64,000 nt of DNA from assembly GCA_026122225.1 (NCBI GenBank), contig JANEZZ010000522.1:434001-498000 (forward strand), in the 5' to 3' direction. The translations under genes were made by a program, and so were the position numbers. Origin of the DNA: Heloderma charlesbogerti. Lineage: Eukaryota > Chordata > Lepidosauria > Squamata > Helodermatidae. The notes under the pieces are model-generated. The model was not told the origin of the DNA. It made no database searches and was given only the letters and a program-made list of their open reading frames with translations. This document shows, one piece after another, positions 45,310 through 54,738 of this stretch (the stretch's first letter is position 1; each line of letters begins with the position of its first letter).

Positions 45310-45342
45310 ACCTCACCTCATGAGGTGAGGTACCTCACCTCA
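45310..45342. repeat. two overlapping perfect 22-bp palindromes
   Basis: The sequence ACCTCACCTCATGAGGTGAGGT (45310-45331) and its half-shifted neighbour (45321-45342) are each exactly self-complementary, sharing one arm. A third CCTCACCTC arm precedes them. Consistent with local triplication of an 11-bp arm in alternating orientation. Confidence 0.9.
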
Positions 45343-45839
45343 TGGGACCCCAGGTCCTCTAGGTCTACCACCATCCAGAGGAGTTGACAACTGCATCAGG
45401 AAGCAGGCACATTTCTCAATTTCCCCTTGGCAGCCAGTATACCCTGTTCTATCTTATGCAGGAAAATGACCACCAAGATTAAGATGTTTTAGTGGCAAAG
45501 ATCTCCTTCCTGAAGTGGTGCCTTCCAGACTCAGCAGCTACAACAGGATGTTTTGCAATCTGAAATGAAGTCCAATTTTCCAGAGCTTCAACCCTCATTT
45601 CCCCAGGGATAAAGATCTCTTTCCCCCAATACACAGTGGTGTAGTGGTACATTTTGAAGTGCAGGTGTCCCTCACAATCAGGGGCGTCATTATGACAGGC
45701 CCACATAGGCACGGGCCCTGGATCTTTTTTGAGCTGTGCCCCGGATCTTTTGAGCTGTCCTAACTGCCATTTTTTTTTACATTTTTGCATTGACTTGCAT
45801 TGGAAAACAAAAACGGCCATATCTTTTTTTAGTTTGTAT

Positions 45840-46115
45840 GATAAATACATAAAATTTGGAGGCTTGGTAGCCCCCATGGAACCGATTAAATCTGCCAAAT
45901 TTCAGGCAGTTAGGTCCAGTGGTTTTTGTGCTAGTCACAAGTTAGATTTGCTATTTTCAAGGACATCTGTCAAAGCAAAGAGTTACATTTTTTGTGTGCT
46001 TCCACATATGTGCATGGAATTTGAGGACCTAGCAGGCCCTATGGAGCTGACTGAGCCTGCCAAAGTTCAGACAGTTAGGTCTAGTGGCTTTTGCGCTAGC
46101 CATGCGTAAAGTTTC
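45840..46115. repeat. two diverged tandem units of about 163 bp
   Basis: Unit 1 has TTTGGAGGCTTGGTAGCC, CAGGCAGTTAGGTCCAGTGG and TTTTTGTGCTAGTCAC. Unit 2 has TTTGAGGACCTAGCAGGCC, CAGACAGTTAGGTCTAGTGG and TTTTGCGCTAGCCA. The frame crossing both (126 codons) translates each to a similar RSSGFCASH block, but there is no protein family I recognise. I regard it as transposon filler. Confidence 0.75.
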
Positions 46116-46119
46116 CTCT

Positions 46120-47046
46120 TCTCAAAGTCTAAAACAAAAAAGTAAAAACTGTCAAGTCACCCAGGGGATTAGAGATCTTAATCAGAAGGTGTTTAAGGTG
46201 ACCGTTAGGAGGTCACTGTCCCTAATCTCTGTAAGGTTTTTCTGAGGTGCAAAAAACTTCTCTCCCCCTGCTTTTCTGCTCTTACATGCCCACTGTTGTG
46301 AGCTTGCCTGCAATGAAATTTTTGAAGAGGGAGAAGGAAGGGAAGAAAGAGCTCTATGTGAAATACTGGTATTTCACACAGCATCAGATTTTACTGCTCT
46401 GAACTGGAACCTTTGGATTCTGCAGAAGTTTAGTAGCTTCAGTACAACAAAGGATCCAATCAGCCTCCACAAACTTCTTTCTCCCCCTCCACTTTAATTT
46501 CTCCTAAATAGCTGTAGGACTCAAATAATCCCAAAGGGAGGGTTAGGACTATGTGGCGTCATGATCGAGAAACTGCTGGGGCTTTTAAACAGGTTCTACA
46601 GTTTTAAAAAAGCATGAAAAAGCCCTCAGCCACCTCACCTCATAAAGTTCATATTAATATGTGCAATCCTTACAAACCCTCCACAGCCTCCTAAATTCCT
46701 CTGAAGTACCACCTCTCTGAAAGGAGCCACTTGGCTTAGGGAATTCTCTCTACTCCCCAGCCCTGCACACATTTCCAATCACCATTCTTCTTTTCTTTTC
46801 CCCCTCCCCCATCCTGTTCTTTCTTTCTCTTCTTTATTCCACCCAGAGCATATCTTGGGGGATTCTTAAAGAAAATTCTCTTCAGTGGGCAAGAGAAGTT
46901 CTGAACTGTATTTGACTTTATACAAACAGACAAGAGGGTTGGTTTTTTTCCTTCTCCTCCCTCAAGCCTTTGAGAAGAGTGGGTTCACATGGTTGCAGAG
47001 AAACAAATCTGGGGCTGTTTTGTTTGTCAGTTGCCATTATCCAGCA
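46120..47046. other. interior of the 4.2-kb element, nothing recognised
   Basis: Low-information sequence, with T/C-rich stretches near 46760-46830. No transposase motif. Confidence 0.4.
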
Positions 47047-47054
47047 ATAGGAAG

Positions 47055-47905
47055 TAGGGATGTACGAAAATCACTTACCTTTCGGGGATTATGTTGATGG
47101 TGGGGGGGGGAGGCATTCCATTCCTCCCCCCCCCCGGAATCCTGGCCGGCCAGCTGTGCTCCGCAGCGATTCTGCGGAGCCGCCAGCCGGCTCCGCCAGC
47201 AGCCGGACATCCGGCCCGCTGGCTAGCAGGGACGCAAATGGCGGCGGCCATAGCCGCCGCCGTTTCCATCCCTGCAGTCAGCTGTGATAGGCTACGTAAA
47301 TCTTTACATAGCCTATCACAGCTAATTTAAAAAACACACACACACGCGCGTACGCAAATTTGCGTTCCTTATTTTGGCACGTCTTAGTCTACGTAAACAT
47401 TTACGTAGATTAAGATGGAGAAAAAAAGGGGAACTCAAATAGCTATTTGCGTTCCCCTTATTTTCGCCGTCTTAGTCTACGTAAATGTTTACGTAGACTA
47501 AGACGTGCCAAAATAAGGAACACAAATGGCGGTGGCCATGGCCGCCGCCATTTGTGTACGCGCATTTTTGTTTTTGTTTTTAAGTCAGCCGTGATAGGCT
47601 ACATAAACATTTATGTAGCCTATCACGGTGTTTTTTTTAAATCTAGCCGTGATAGGCTACGTAAATCTTTACGTTGCCTATCACGTTTTTTGGGGTTTTT
47701 TAACCTGGAAATGGCGGCGGCGGCAGCTGGTCGGAAGACCGGCCGCCGCCGCCAAACCGCTGCCGGAGCCGCCGCCGCCAGGAAGATCCACCCAAGGTAA
47801 GTCCCGTCCCGGGGGGGGCGGCCGTTCCACCACCGATTTCGGGGGGCCGAATGCGCTGGCATTCGGCCTCCCCAAGATCTGTGGCGGAACTTTCGTACAT
47901 CCCTA
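47055..47905. mobile_element. palindrome-array hAT-like element, copy 2, perfect 8-bp TSD
   Basis: Ends TAGGGATGTACGAAA and TTTCGTACATCCCTA are perfect inverted repeats of 15 bp. ATAGGAAG flanks both sides (47047-47054 and 47906-47913). The interior alternates class B palindromes (CGCAAATGGCGGCGGCC and inverse at about 47231-47272; AACTCAAATAGCTATTTGCGTT at about 47431-47452; CACAAATGGCGG/CCGCCATTTGTG at about 47521-47557) and class A palindromes (TAGGCTACGTAAATC at 47287; CTTAGTCTACGTAAACA at 47385; GTCTACGTAAATGTTTACGTAGAC at 47473; GGCTACATAAACATTTATGTAGCC at 47595; GGCTACGTAAATCTTTACG at 47655). GGTAAGT lies near each end facing outward. No transposase. Confidence 0.9.
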
Positions 47906-47913
47906 ATAGGAAG

Positions 47914-48108
47914 GGCTGTAGCTCAGTGGTAGAGCACATGCTAGGCATGCGGAAGGTCCCAGGTTCAATCCCCAGCACCTCCAGGTAGGGCTACAAAAGA
48001 ATCCTGCCTGAAACCCTGGAGAGCCACTGCTGCCAGACAGTGTCAACAGTACTGCGCTAGAAGGACCCAGGGTCTGACTCAGTACAAGGCAGTTTCCTGT
48101 GTTCCTCT
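47914..48108 (+). mobile_element. tRNA-derived SINE (family B), nearly full length
   Basis: GGCTGTAGCTCAGTGGTAG head, GGTTCAATCCC B-box (47962-47972), GAATCCTGCCTGAAACCC body and GGTCTGACTCAGTACAAGGC tail then CAGTTTCCTGTGTTCC. It begins directly after the target duplication of the 851-bp element. Confidence 0.9.
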
Positions 48109-48182
48109 GAACAGAAAGCTTTAATAAAAATAGGCTGTTTTTGTTTGTTTTTAAGTGGAGGGAGATAAATATCGATAATTTA

Positions 48183-48262
48183 TGCAATCCTATGTATGCC
48201 TACTGAGAAGTACCATTATGTTTAATGAGGCTTACCCTCAGGAAAGTGTGCATAGGATTCCA
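48183..48262. mobile_element. Harbinger-like short MITE (GCAATCCTATG family)
   Basis: GCAATCCTATGTATGCCTAC and GTGTGCATAGGATTCCAGC are inverted, with AATGAGGCTTACCCTCAGG in the centre. About 80 bp. A second decayed piece (TTTACTCAGAAATAAGTCCC) follows near 48308. Confidence 0.7.
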
Positions 48263-48785
48263 GCACAAGTTACTTTTGCAGGGAAGTTTGCACCTTGCTG
48301 TTCTGCATGTTTACTCAGAAATAAGTCCCGAGTTGTGAGCATGGTACTGCAGGCTTAATACAGTGCCTACCTAATTCTGTCTAATGAACTGACTACCCTT
48401 TCAGCTCAGTCCTATGCATGTTTTGTCATTTGTGGGTTTGGGGTTTGTTTTGCATGAACTCTAGCTTCAGTGGTGAGGGAAAGGCACTTAGTGTATGCTC
48501 AGAGTTTCTCCATAACTGAGCCCTAGTTTTGAAAACAGACTCATTGGCTGAATCCTGGTGAAGTCTTGGCACAAATGAAGTTATGGGGAGGAAGATACAA
48601 TGAGAGCTTGTGCACAGAGGAGAGTTGCACAAAACAAGACATCAGTTTTTATGAAAAGTTGCTGGAGGATGGTAGGATGAGGAGGGATGGTTGCACCGAG
48701 GGGAATAGAATTGGTAGGGGGAGAATGCAAGTGCTCAGTGGTGAAAGAAGAATATTCTGCACATGCTCAGAGGCAATCTCTATTT

Positions 48786-48945
48786 AAGAACATAAGAGCT
48801 GTGCTGCATCAGATCAAGCTCTTGCTAGATCTAGTCCAGCATTCTGTTCACACAGCAGCCAACCAGATGCCCATTGGAAACCCACAAGCAGGACATGAGT
48901 GCAATACCACCTTCCCACCCATGTTCCCCTGCTGCTAACATTGGT
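48786..48945 (-). mobile_element. L3/CR1-like LINE 3' end, reverse strand
   Basis: AAGAACATAAGAGCTGTGC, GATCTAGTCCAGCATTCTGT, CACACAGCAGCCAACCAG and CCCACAAGCAGGACATGAG match the 3' end of the LINE at 59650-60960, in the same orientation. Confidence 0.8.
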
Positions 48946-48986
48946 GAAATGTAAATAAATTCTAGTAATTCTAAATTAGAATGCAT

Positions 48987-49560
48987 GTACTGTATATCCT
49001 TCAGAAACTCTGCAGGTTTCTTGCCTGGGGGACACCTCTAATGACCTGTGCATTTTCATACAAATTTAGCAAAAACTACTGGGGAAGGGGTGAATGGAAA
49101 GGAAAGCAAATCACTCCCTCCCCCAAATTGGAGAACTCCCCTTCCACATGAACTGCTGCACCTATCCTTCTGAAACTTTGCCGGTTTCTTACTTAGGGAC
49201 AACTGTAGGCTGCTTGTAACTTTCAGAAGAATGGTCCACAAAGAACATAGGGAGATAAGTATGTCCTCTTTTGGAGACCTCAAATTGTCAAGGCCACCCT
49301 TATACAAAAACGCTTGTGGTATCATTCTGAAATTTGGCAGACATGATCTCCTCTGATGGGGCAATGAATCCTGAAATTTTTATCCAACTCTTCCAAGGAA
49401 TTAAAATGTTATTGGCAGTTCCCTTTAAAAGAAAATCAAAATATAAACCCTGCACCTATTTTTCTGACATTGGGCAGGTGTAATCCCCTTCTAGGAGGCT
49501 ACTGTGCCTGAAATTATCGAGTTCTGACTGAGAGAAAAAAGTCACAGGGGTTGTTTTTTT
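48987..49560. repeat. four degenerate tandem units, 140-165 bp
   Basis: Each unit starts near a TATCCTTCTGAAACTTTGCCG-like word: 48993 (TATCCTTCAGAAACTCTGCAG), 49158, 49321 (CATTCTGAAATTTGGCAG) and 49455 (ATTTTTCTGACATTGGGCAG). Each continues into a poorly conserved A-rich half. It lies inside the 4.2-kb hAT-like element. Confidence 0.6.
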
Positions 49561-49801
49561 CTAATTTCCCATGGTAGTCAACAGGAAGCATAAAGACTCA
49601 TTTTTCTAAACCTTGACTCAGGTTTGGTGATGAGCTGAAGTGGTCCGACTACAAATTGGCCCAAGCAGAAGTGGAATGTTTTCCAAAATGCTGAATTGGG
49701 GTCTGAGTTGAAGTGGGGTGGGGGGGTCAGTGGACACTTATGTATGTATGTAATCTATACACACACTCAAGCACACTGCATGCACGCACCACACATGCAC
49801 G

Positions 49802-49841
49802 CACACACACATATATATATATTAGACTTGCGCTTAGACTC

Positions 49842-49867
<26 letters not shown>
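49802..49867. repeat. (CA)n(TA)n ... (TG)n compound microsatellite
   Basis: ACACACACATATATATATAT, a 19-bp spacer, then thirteen TG units at 49842-49867. The CA and TG tracts are inverted, so the whole can fold back. Confidence 0.9.
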
Positions 49868-49872
<5 letters not shown>

Positions 49873-49980
49873 CATGTTATGGGCCTGTGCCCCAGATCTT
49901 TTAAGACCCTAGCAACGCCACTGCTCACAACAGTCCCCATAGCCATGTCCCCAAGGAGAGTTCAAAAAGGCAAGTAGCTG

Positions 49981-51834
49981 AGGAAAGAAGGGAAGCAAGG
50001 GAGAAAGGGGAAGATATACCCAACTGAATGCAGATTTCCAGAGAATAGCAAGGAGAGACAAAAAGGCCTTCTTAAATGAACAATGCAAAGAAATCAAAGA
50101 AAACAATAGAACGAGAAAGACTAGAGATCTCTTCAAGAAAATCGGAGATCTCAAGGGAACGTTTTGTGCAAAGACAGGCATGATAAAGGACAAAGAAGGC
50201 AGGGACTTAACAGAAGCAGATGAGATTAAGAAGAGGTGGGAAGAATACACAGAAGAACTATACAGGAAAGATCTGTATGTCCCTGATAGCCATGATAGTG
50301 CGGTCACTGACCTTGAGCTGGACATCCTCGAGAGTGAAGTCAAGTGGGCCTTAGGAAGCATTAGTAACAACAAAGCTAGCGGAGATGACAGTATTCCAGC
50401 TGAGCTATTTAAGATCCTAAAAGATGATGCTGTTAAAGTGCTGCATTCAATATGCCAACAAATTTGGAACACTCAACAATGGCCACAAGATTGGAAAAGG
50501 TCAGTTTACATTCCAATTCCAAAGAAAGGCAACGCCAAAGAGTGTTCAAACTACCGTACAATTACGCTCATTTCACATGCCAGCAAGGTGATGCTCCAAA
50601 TCCTACAAGCTAGGCTTCAGCAGTATGCAAACCGAGAACTACCGGAAGTACAAGCTGGGTTTCGAAGAGGCAGAGGAACTAGAGATCAAATCGCCAACGT
50701 TCGCTGGATCATGGAGAAAGCAAGAGAATTCCAGAAAAACGTCTATTTCTGCTTCATTGACTACGCTAACGCCTTTGATTGTGTGGATCACAACTAACTG
50801 TGGCAAATTCTTAAAGTGATGGGAGTACCAGACCACCTTACCTGTCTCCTGAGAAACCTGTACGAGGGTCAAGAAGCAACAGTAAGAACCACACATGGAA
50901 CAACCGAGTGGTTCAAAATTGGGAAAGGAGTACGACAAGGCTGTATATTGTCGCCCTGCTTATTTAACTTATATACAGAGTACATCATGAGAAACGCCGG
51001 GTTGGATGAATCACAGGTCGGAATTAAGATTGCTGGGAGAATTATCAACAACCTCCGATATGCAGACGATACCACCCTAATGGCAGAAAGCGAAGAGGAT
51101 CTCAAGAGCCTCTTGTTGAGGGTGAAAGTGGAGAGTGCAAAAGCTGGTTTGAAACTCAACATTAACAAAAAGAAGATCATGGCATCTGGCCCCATCACTT
51201 CCTGGCATATAGAAGGGGAAGAAATGGAAGCAGTGACAGATTTTATTTTCTTGGGCTCCAAGATCACCACAGACAGTGACTGTAGCAATGAAATTAAAAG
51301 ACACTTGCTCCTTGGGGGGAAAGCTATGGCAAACCTAGACAGCATAGTAAGAAGCAGAGACATCACCTTGCCGACAAAGGTTCGTATAATCAAAGCTATG
51401 GTTTTCCCAGTAGCAATATATGGCTGTGAGAGCTGGATTACAAGGAAGGCTGAGCGCCAAAGAATCGATGCTTTCGAACTGTGGTGCTGGAGAAGACTCT
51501 TACAAGTCCCCTGGACTGCAAGAAGGTCAAATCAGTCCATCCTAAAGGAAATCAACCCTGACTGCTCATTGGAAGGACAGATACTGAAGGTGAAGCTCAA
51601 ATATTTTGGCCACCTAACGCGAAGAGAAAACTCCCTGGAAAAGACCGTGATGCTGGGAAAGACTGAAGGCAAACGGAGAAGGGGACGGCAGAGGATGAGA
51701 TGGCTAAATAGCATCACCGATGCAATGAATATGGACTTGAGCACGCTCCGGGAGAGAACACAGGACAGGAAGACCTGGCGTGCTATGATCCATGGGGTCA
51801 TGAAGAGTCGGACATGACTGAACAACAACAACAT
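49981..51834 (+). mobile_element. Bov-B LINE, 5'-truncated, nearly intact reverse transcriptase
   Basis: One frame is open from 49982 to 51814 apart from a single TAA at 50795-50797. Bov-B/RTE RT motifs in order: RRGRGTRDQIANVRWIMEKA, FIDYANAFDCVDH (motif A zone, 50752-50790), GVRQGCILSPCLFNLYTEYI (motif B), YADD at 51059-51070 (catalytic aspartates present), then GSKIT, YGCESW and the RRRGRQRMRW C-terminal region. The stop replaces an expected Lys codon (AAA to TAA by eye comparison with Bov-B). The C-terminal stop at 51815 is a CGA-to-TGA change in MKSRT(R). The N-terminal endonuclease is missing. It ends in AACAACAACAAC. Inserted in the outer hAT-like element. Non-functional, but the best-preserved coding sequence in the window. 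Confidence 0.95.
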
Positions 51835-51913
51835 GTTGATTCATATCAACAAATCAGTTCTAGCAGTTTTCACCTCCACTAGGAGCAGGCTTTCTGTAAA
51901 ATGAATGGGTCTT

Positions 51914-51995
51914 AGGGCACAATCCTATGCATGTTTAGGGCATGCTAGGAATGGTAAGCCTTTTTCTGTCTAAACATGCATAGGATTGTGCCCTT
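51914..51995. mobile_element. Harbinger-like foldback MITE
   Basis: GGGCACAATCCTATGCATG and CATGCATAGGATTGTGCCC form near-perfect arms, with TTA on the left and TTG on the right. Core TTTAGGGCATGCTAGGAATG. Inserted in the outer hAT-like element. Confidence 0.85.
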
Positions 51996-52377
51996 GATTG
52001 CCTATTCAAGGCAGCAAAATACTTTGCATTACAACAGGGACCAATATATTGATTTGGAGAAAATTAATTTCCCCCCAGCTACTGTGAGAATTGCAGCAAA
52101 ACTCAGAGGGAACAGGGAAGCCTGAAGGGGTGGTAGCTGCAGATGACGTCAGTGTCCCTGTTAATGAAAAAGTGCTGGGCCTGTGTCCCTGTAGGCCCTG
52201 GCTCTGGTACACCACTGCCGATATGCCTGAATGTATGGGAAAATGCACAGACTAAACTTGGGCCTTCTTTGTCTTGGGGCATTATCAACAGAATGGTACT
52301 TACCTGAGCTTTAAGACAGCTTGAAAGAACAAGGATACCACAAGCTATCTTTGTACCCATAGTAACATATTTGTGCA

Positions 52378-52787
52378 CAGTAGTGTAGTGGCGAATTCAG
52401 AAGTGCAGGGTCCCTTCGTGACAGTTACAGCCACGCCCCCTCACAGCCATGCCCCCTTCTAAGATTATACACTTGTAAGATATACAGCCTTCAACTGGGA
52501 TCCGAAAACAGTGCAGCTGAGAGTAAGGCAGGGGTATTTCAATTGGACGTCTGATGAAAAATGCAGGGGTGTTAAAATCTTTTTCACTCACTCACTCACT
52601 CAAACACAAACATTCACTGTCTCAACTTAACCCTCATGGACCGATCCCTTCTCATTGAAACAGCCCCCTTGCACACTCCCTTAGCACCCCAACATTACCC
52701 ATTAGCCTTCCCTAAGCTCCTTCATTACATCTCCCCCCTCCCCCACCAAGAGAAATGTCCACACACCTAGCTGGATTGAACTATACA
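52378..52787. mobile_element. fragment of the CAGTGGTGTAGTGG hAT-like family
   Basis: CAGTAGTGTAGTGGCGAATT and AGAAGTGCAGGGTCCC match the left end of 45633 and 52788. Its right end is not visible before the next copy starts. Includes CACTCACTCACTCACTC at about 52588. Confidence 0.55.
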
Positions 52788-53165
52788 CACTGGTGTAGTG
52801 GTACATTTGGAAATGCAGGCGCTCACTGTGACAGTCTCCAAGGGCAGTCCAAACATTTCAGGCAGCTGTGTCGATCCATATCAACAAACCAGTTCTAGGA
52901 GTTGTCATCCCCACCAGGAACATGTCTTTGGTAAAGCGAATAGGTCTTAATTGCCCATTCCAGACCAAGTCATCCCAAATACTTTGCATTCCAACATGGA
53001 AAAATATATTTTACTTGGAAAATTCATCCCCTCCACAGCTACGGTGAGGATCGCAGCTAAGCTCAGGGGGAATTCTGAGTGGGGTGGCAGATGACATCAG
53101 AGTCCCTGCTAATGAAAAAGGGTCGAGGCTGCGTCCCTGTGAGCCCTGGCTCCACTATACCACTG
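52788..53165. mobile_element. CAGTGGTGTAGTGG hAT-like element, unbroken copy
   Basis: Left CACTGGTGTAGTGGTACATT, right GGCTCCACTATACCACTG. Flanks ACTATACA and TTTATGCA agree at five of eight. Internal ATCCATATCAACAAACCAG, CAAATACTTTGCATTCCAAC and GTCCCTGCTAATGAAAAAG match the outer shell of 45633-52217 and show where the insertions there sit. Confidence 0.8.
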
Positions 53166-53239
53166 TTTATGCATTATTTCAAGAGGATTTTTAAGTTATT
53201 ATTTTGCTGTATTTCGTTTCAGAAGCACAGTCTTTGGAC

Positions 53240-53600
53240 CTTATTAACCACCACCATTTGTACAGTACGTTCAAGTGTTCGAGAGGCTTCACATGCATTA
53301 TCTGGTTGTAATCCTTACAACAACTCTGAAAGGCAGCCTTACCCAGCCTGGTATCCTCCTGGTATGATGGACTGCAACTCCCACTGCTATGCTGGCTCGG
53401 AAGGATGGGAGTTGCAATCCAACACATCTAGAGGGCACCAGCTCTGGGGAAAAGCTGCTGTAAGAGAAGTCAGAATGATTACCCACCATACTGCAGATGG
53501 GGGCCACCTAGTGAGTTCACAGCAAATGCAAGGTTCAAACCAGGAACAACCTGGTTCTTAGCTCAGTCTCTTTACCCATTACACTACACCACCTCTCAAT
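53240..53600 (-). mobile_element. tRNA-SINE/MIR-like repeat, reverse, split by hairpin MITE
   Basis: CATGCATTATCTGGTTGTAATCC and TTACAACAACTCTGAAAGG lie before the MITE. CAGATGGGGGCCACCTAGTG, GGTTCAAACCAGG and TTACCCATTACACTACACCACC follow it. The order fits a reversed MIR-type SINE. The inserted MITE is 53334-53457. Confidence 0.65.
53334..53457. mobile_element. CAGATG hairpin hAT-like MITE, nested
   Basis: CAGCCTTACCCAGCCTGGTA and GGGCACCAGCTCTGGGGAAAAG form the arms. GGACTGCAACTCCCACTGC pairs with GGGAGTTGCAATCC. Confidence 0.7.
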
Positions 53601-54037
53601 ACTGGTGTTCTTTCAATACTGATGAGACTTATAATGTGCTACCGCTCAAAGAGCCTGCCTATATGTACATTACTCAGGCAAAGTCCAGACCATATGCTTG
53701 TACACACAGTGCAAGTCACCAATAATGGCATCAAGAAGCAGTGCACTGAGATCCACACCCACTCTTATCTGTCAACCATAGTCTCTGATTAGTCCCTATT
53801 TATCGCTCTACTTCCTGATGCAAAATTATTACAAATCTTTCTGGCAAGGCTGAGGTGGCCCACTTCAAGTGGCACCATTAGAGTGCAGGAAGCTCTCCAT
53901 CATTTAGTTTATTATTGCATTGTTATCCCCATGGTGGGCATCATTTGGATTTTCCGCCCCAGGCACCAAAATGTCTTGCATCTCTTGGCTTTCCCAGATT
54001 TGTCTGGTCTAATGTCTTAATAATAATAACAACAACA
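53600..54037. other. no recognised feature
   Basis: No supported gene or repeat. Confidence 0.4.
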
Positions 54038-54160
54038 CATCTATACCGCCCCATAACTAAAGCTCTCTGGGTGGTTTAAAAAGTGTAAAAATACAGTATA
54101 CAGAGGTTAAAAGCCATTTACATAGAAAACACACAAACAGACAATAAACACAATGACAAC
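54038..54160 (-). repeat. LINE-like 3' tail, reverse strand
   Basis: ATCTATACCGCCCCATAAC and AAAGCTCTCTGGGTGGTTT are the reverse complement of the tail at 14605-14640. Followed by an A-rich stretch. Confidence 0.55.
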
Positions 54161-54339
54161 ATATATCTAAAAACAACTTCAAGCAATTAACCATAACCAT
54201 AAGACAAATCCATAATGTCCCTTTTCCCAGCTACCATCCCGCACCTCACTCTTCATAATCTGTATGCTGATTTGGGAGCAAATAGACCCATTTGGCATAG
54301 ACAGATCGCCTATCTCTTCAGCGAATGCAGGGTGGGTGA

Positions 54340-54620
54340 CACATGACCCACATGCCGCCCTCAGATCCTCTTGTGTGGCCTCTGGCTGTGGCAGTAGCGA
54401 AGCAGCAACAGCAAAAATAACTGGCGATTTGCGTCCGAATTTCAGCAGCAAACTGCCACAGAAACTTATTTTCAAGCTAAATTTGTAGTGGTTTGCCACT
54501 GAAGTTTGGAGGCAGACCACCACCACTTTTTTGCTGCCAAATTTGGTGGCATGGAGTGTGGCCCACAGGGAGTAGGGGTGGAAAGTGGACCCCAGACCCT
54601 CCGAAGTTGCCTGCCCCTGA
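54340..54620. mobile_element. hAT-like MITE (GCAGACCACCACC family), partial
   Basis: GGAGGCAGACCACCACCAC, GCTGCCAAATTTGGTGGCATG and GTTGCCTGCCCCTG correspond to the 3' half of the element at 58445-58690. The left end is not clear. Confidence 0.5.
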
Positions 54621-54738
54621 GTTAACTCATTTTCTAGGTGCAGCGCAGTTCTCACTGACTTTCCATAACTCCAGTGATTTCAGCCCTCTCCCTGGCTGCA
54701 TGATTTCTTGTCACTGTTCTTCTCCCTTATTTGACAAT

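Larger units (their letters stand above)
45679..49923. mobile_element. 4.2-kb hAT-like element (CAGGGGCGTC family), decayed
   Basis: Ends CAGGGGCGTCATTATGAC and GACCCTAGCAACGCCACTG are inverted. Flanking octamers CTCACAAT (45671-45678) and CTCACAAC (49924-49931) differ at one base. No hAT transposase frame with recognisable motifs was found. The interior includes two copies of a roughly 163-bp unit (45840-46115), four degenerate units of about 140-165 bp (48987-49560), a nested palindrome-array element, a SINE, an L3-like LINE tail and microsatellites. Confidence 0.75.
45633..52217. mobile_element. outer hAT-like element (CAGTGGTGTAGTGG family) with nested insertions
   Basis: Left end CAGTGGTGTAGTGGTACA, right end CCCTGGCTCTGGTACACCACTG. 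Flanking octamers CCAATACA and CCGATATG agree at five positions, with the other three all transitions. Without insertions it would be about 400 bp, as in the unbroken copy at 52788-53165. It contains a 4.2-kb hAT-like element (45679-49923), a Bov-B (about 49981-51834) and a Harbinger-like MITE (51914-51995). Confidence 0.75.

Noticed and set aside
45729..46109. 126-codon frame as a host gene
   Set aside because: Made of two diverged tandem repeat units inside a hAT-like element, with no known protein family.
47287..47690. CRISPR-like regularly spaced repeats
   Set aside because: The units are long palindromes with no unique spacers of constant length, inside a transposon in a vertebrate genome.
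53079..53561. 160-codon plus frame
   Set aside because: It runs across a hAT-like end, a SINE and a hairpin MITE, so it is a chance frame through repeats.
54179..54655. 158-codon reverse frame
   Set aside because: Overlaps a hAT-like MITE and a LINE tail, with no recognisable family.
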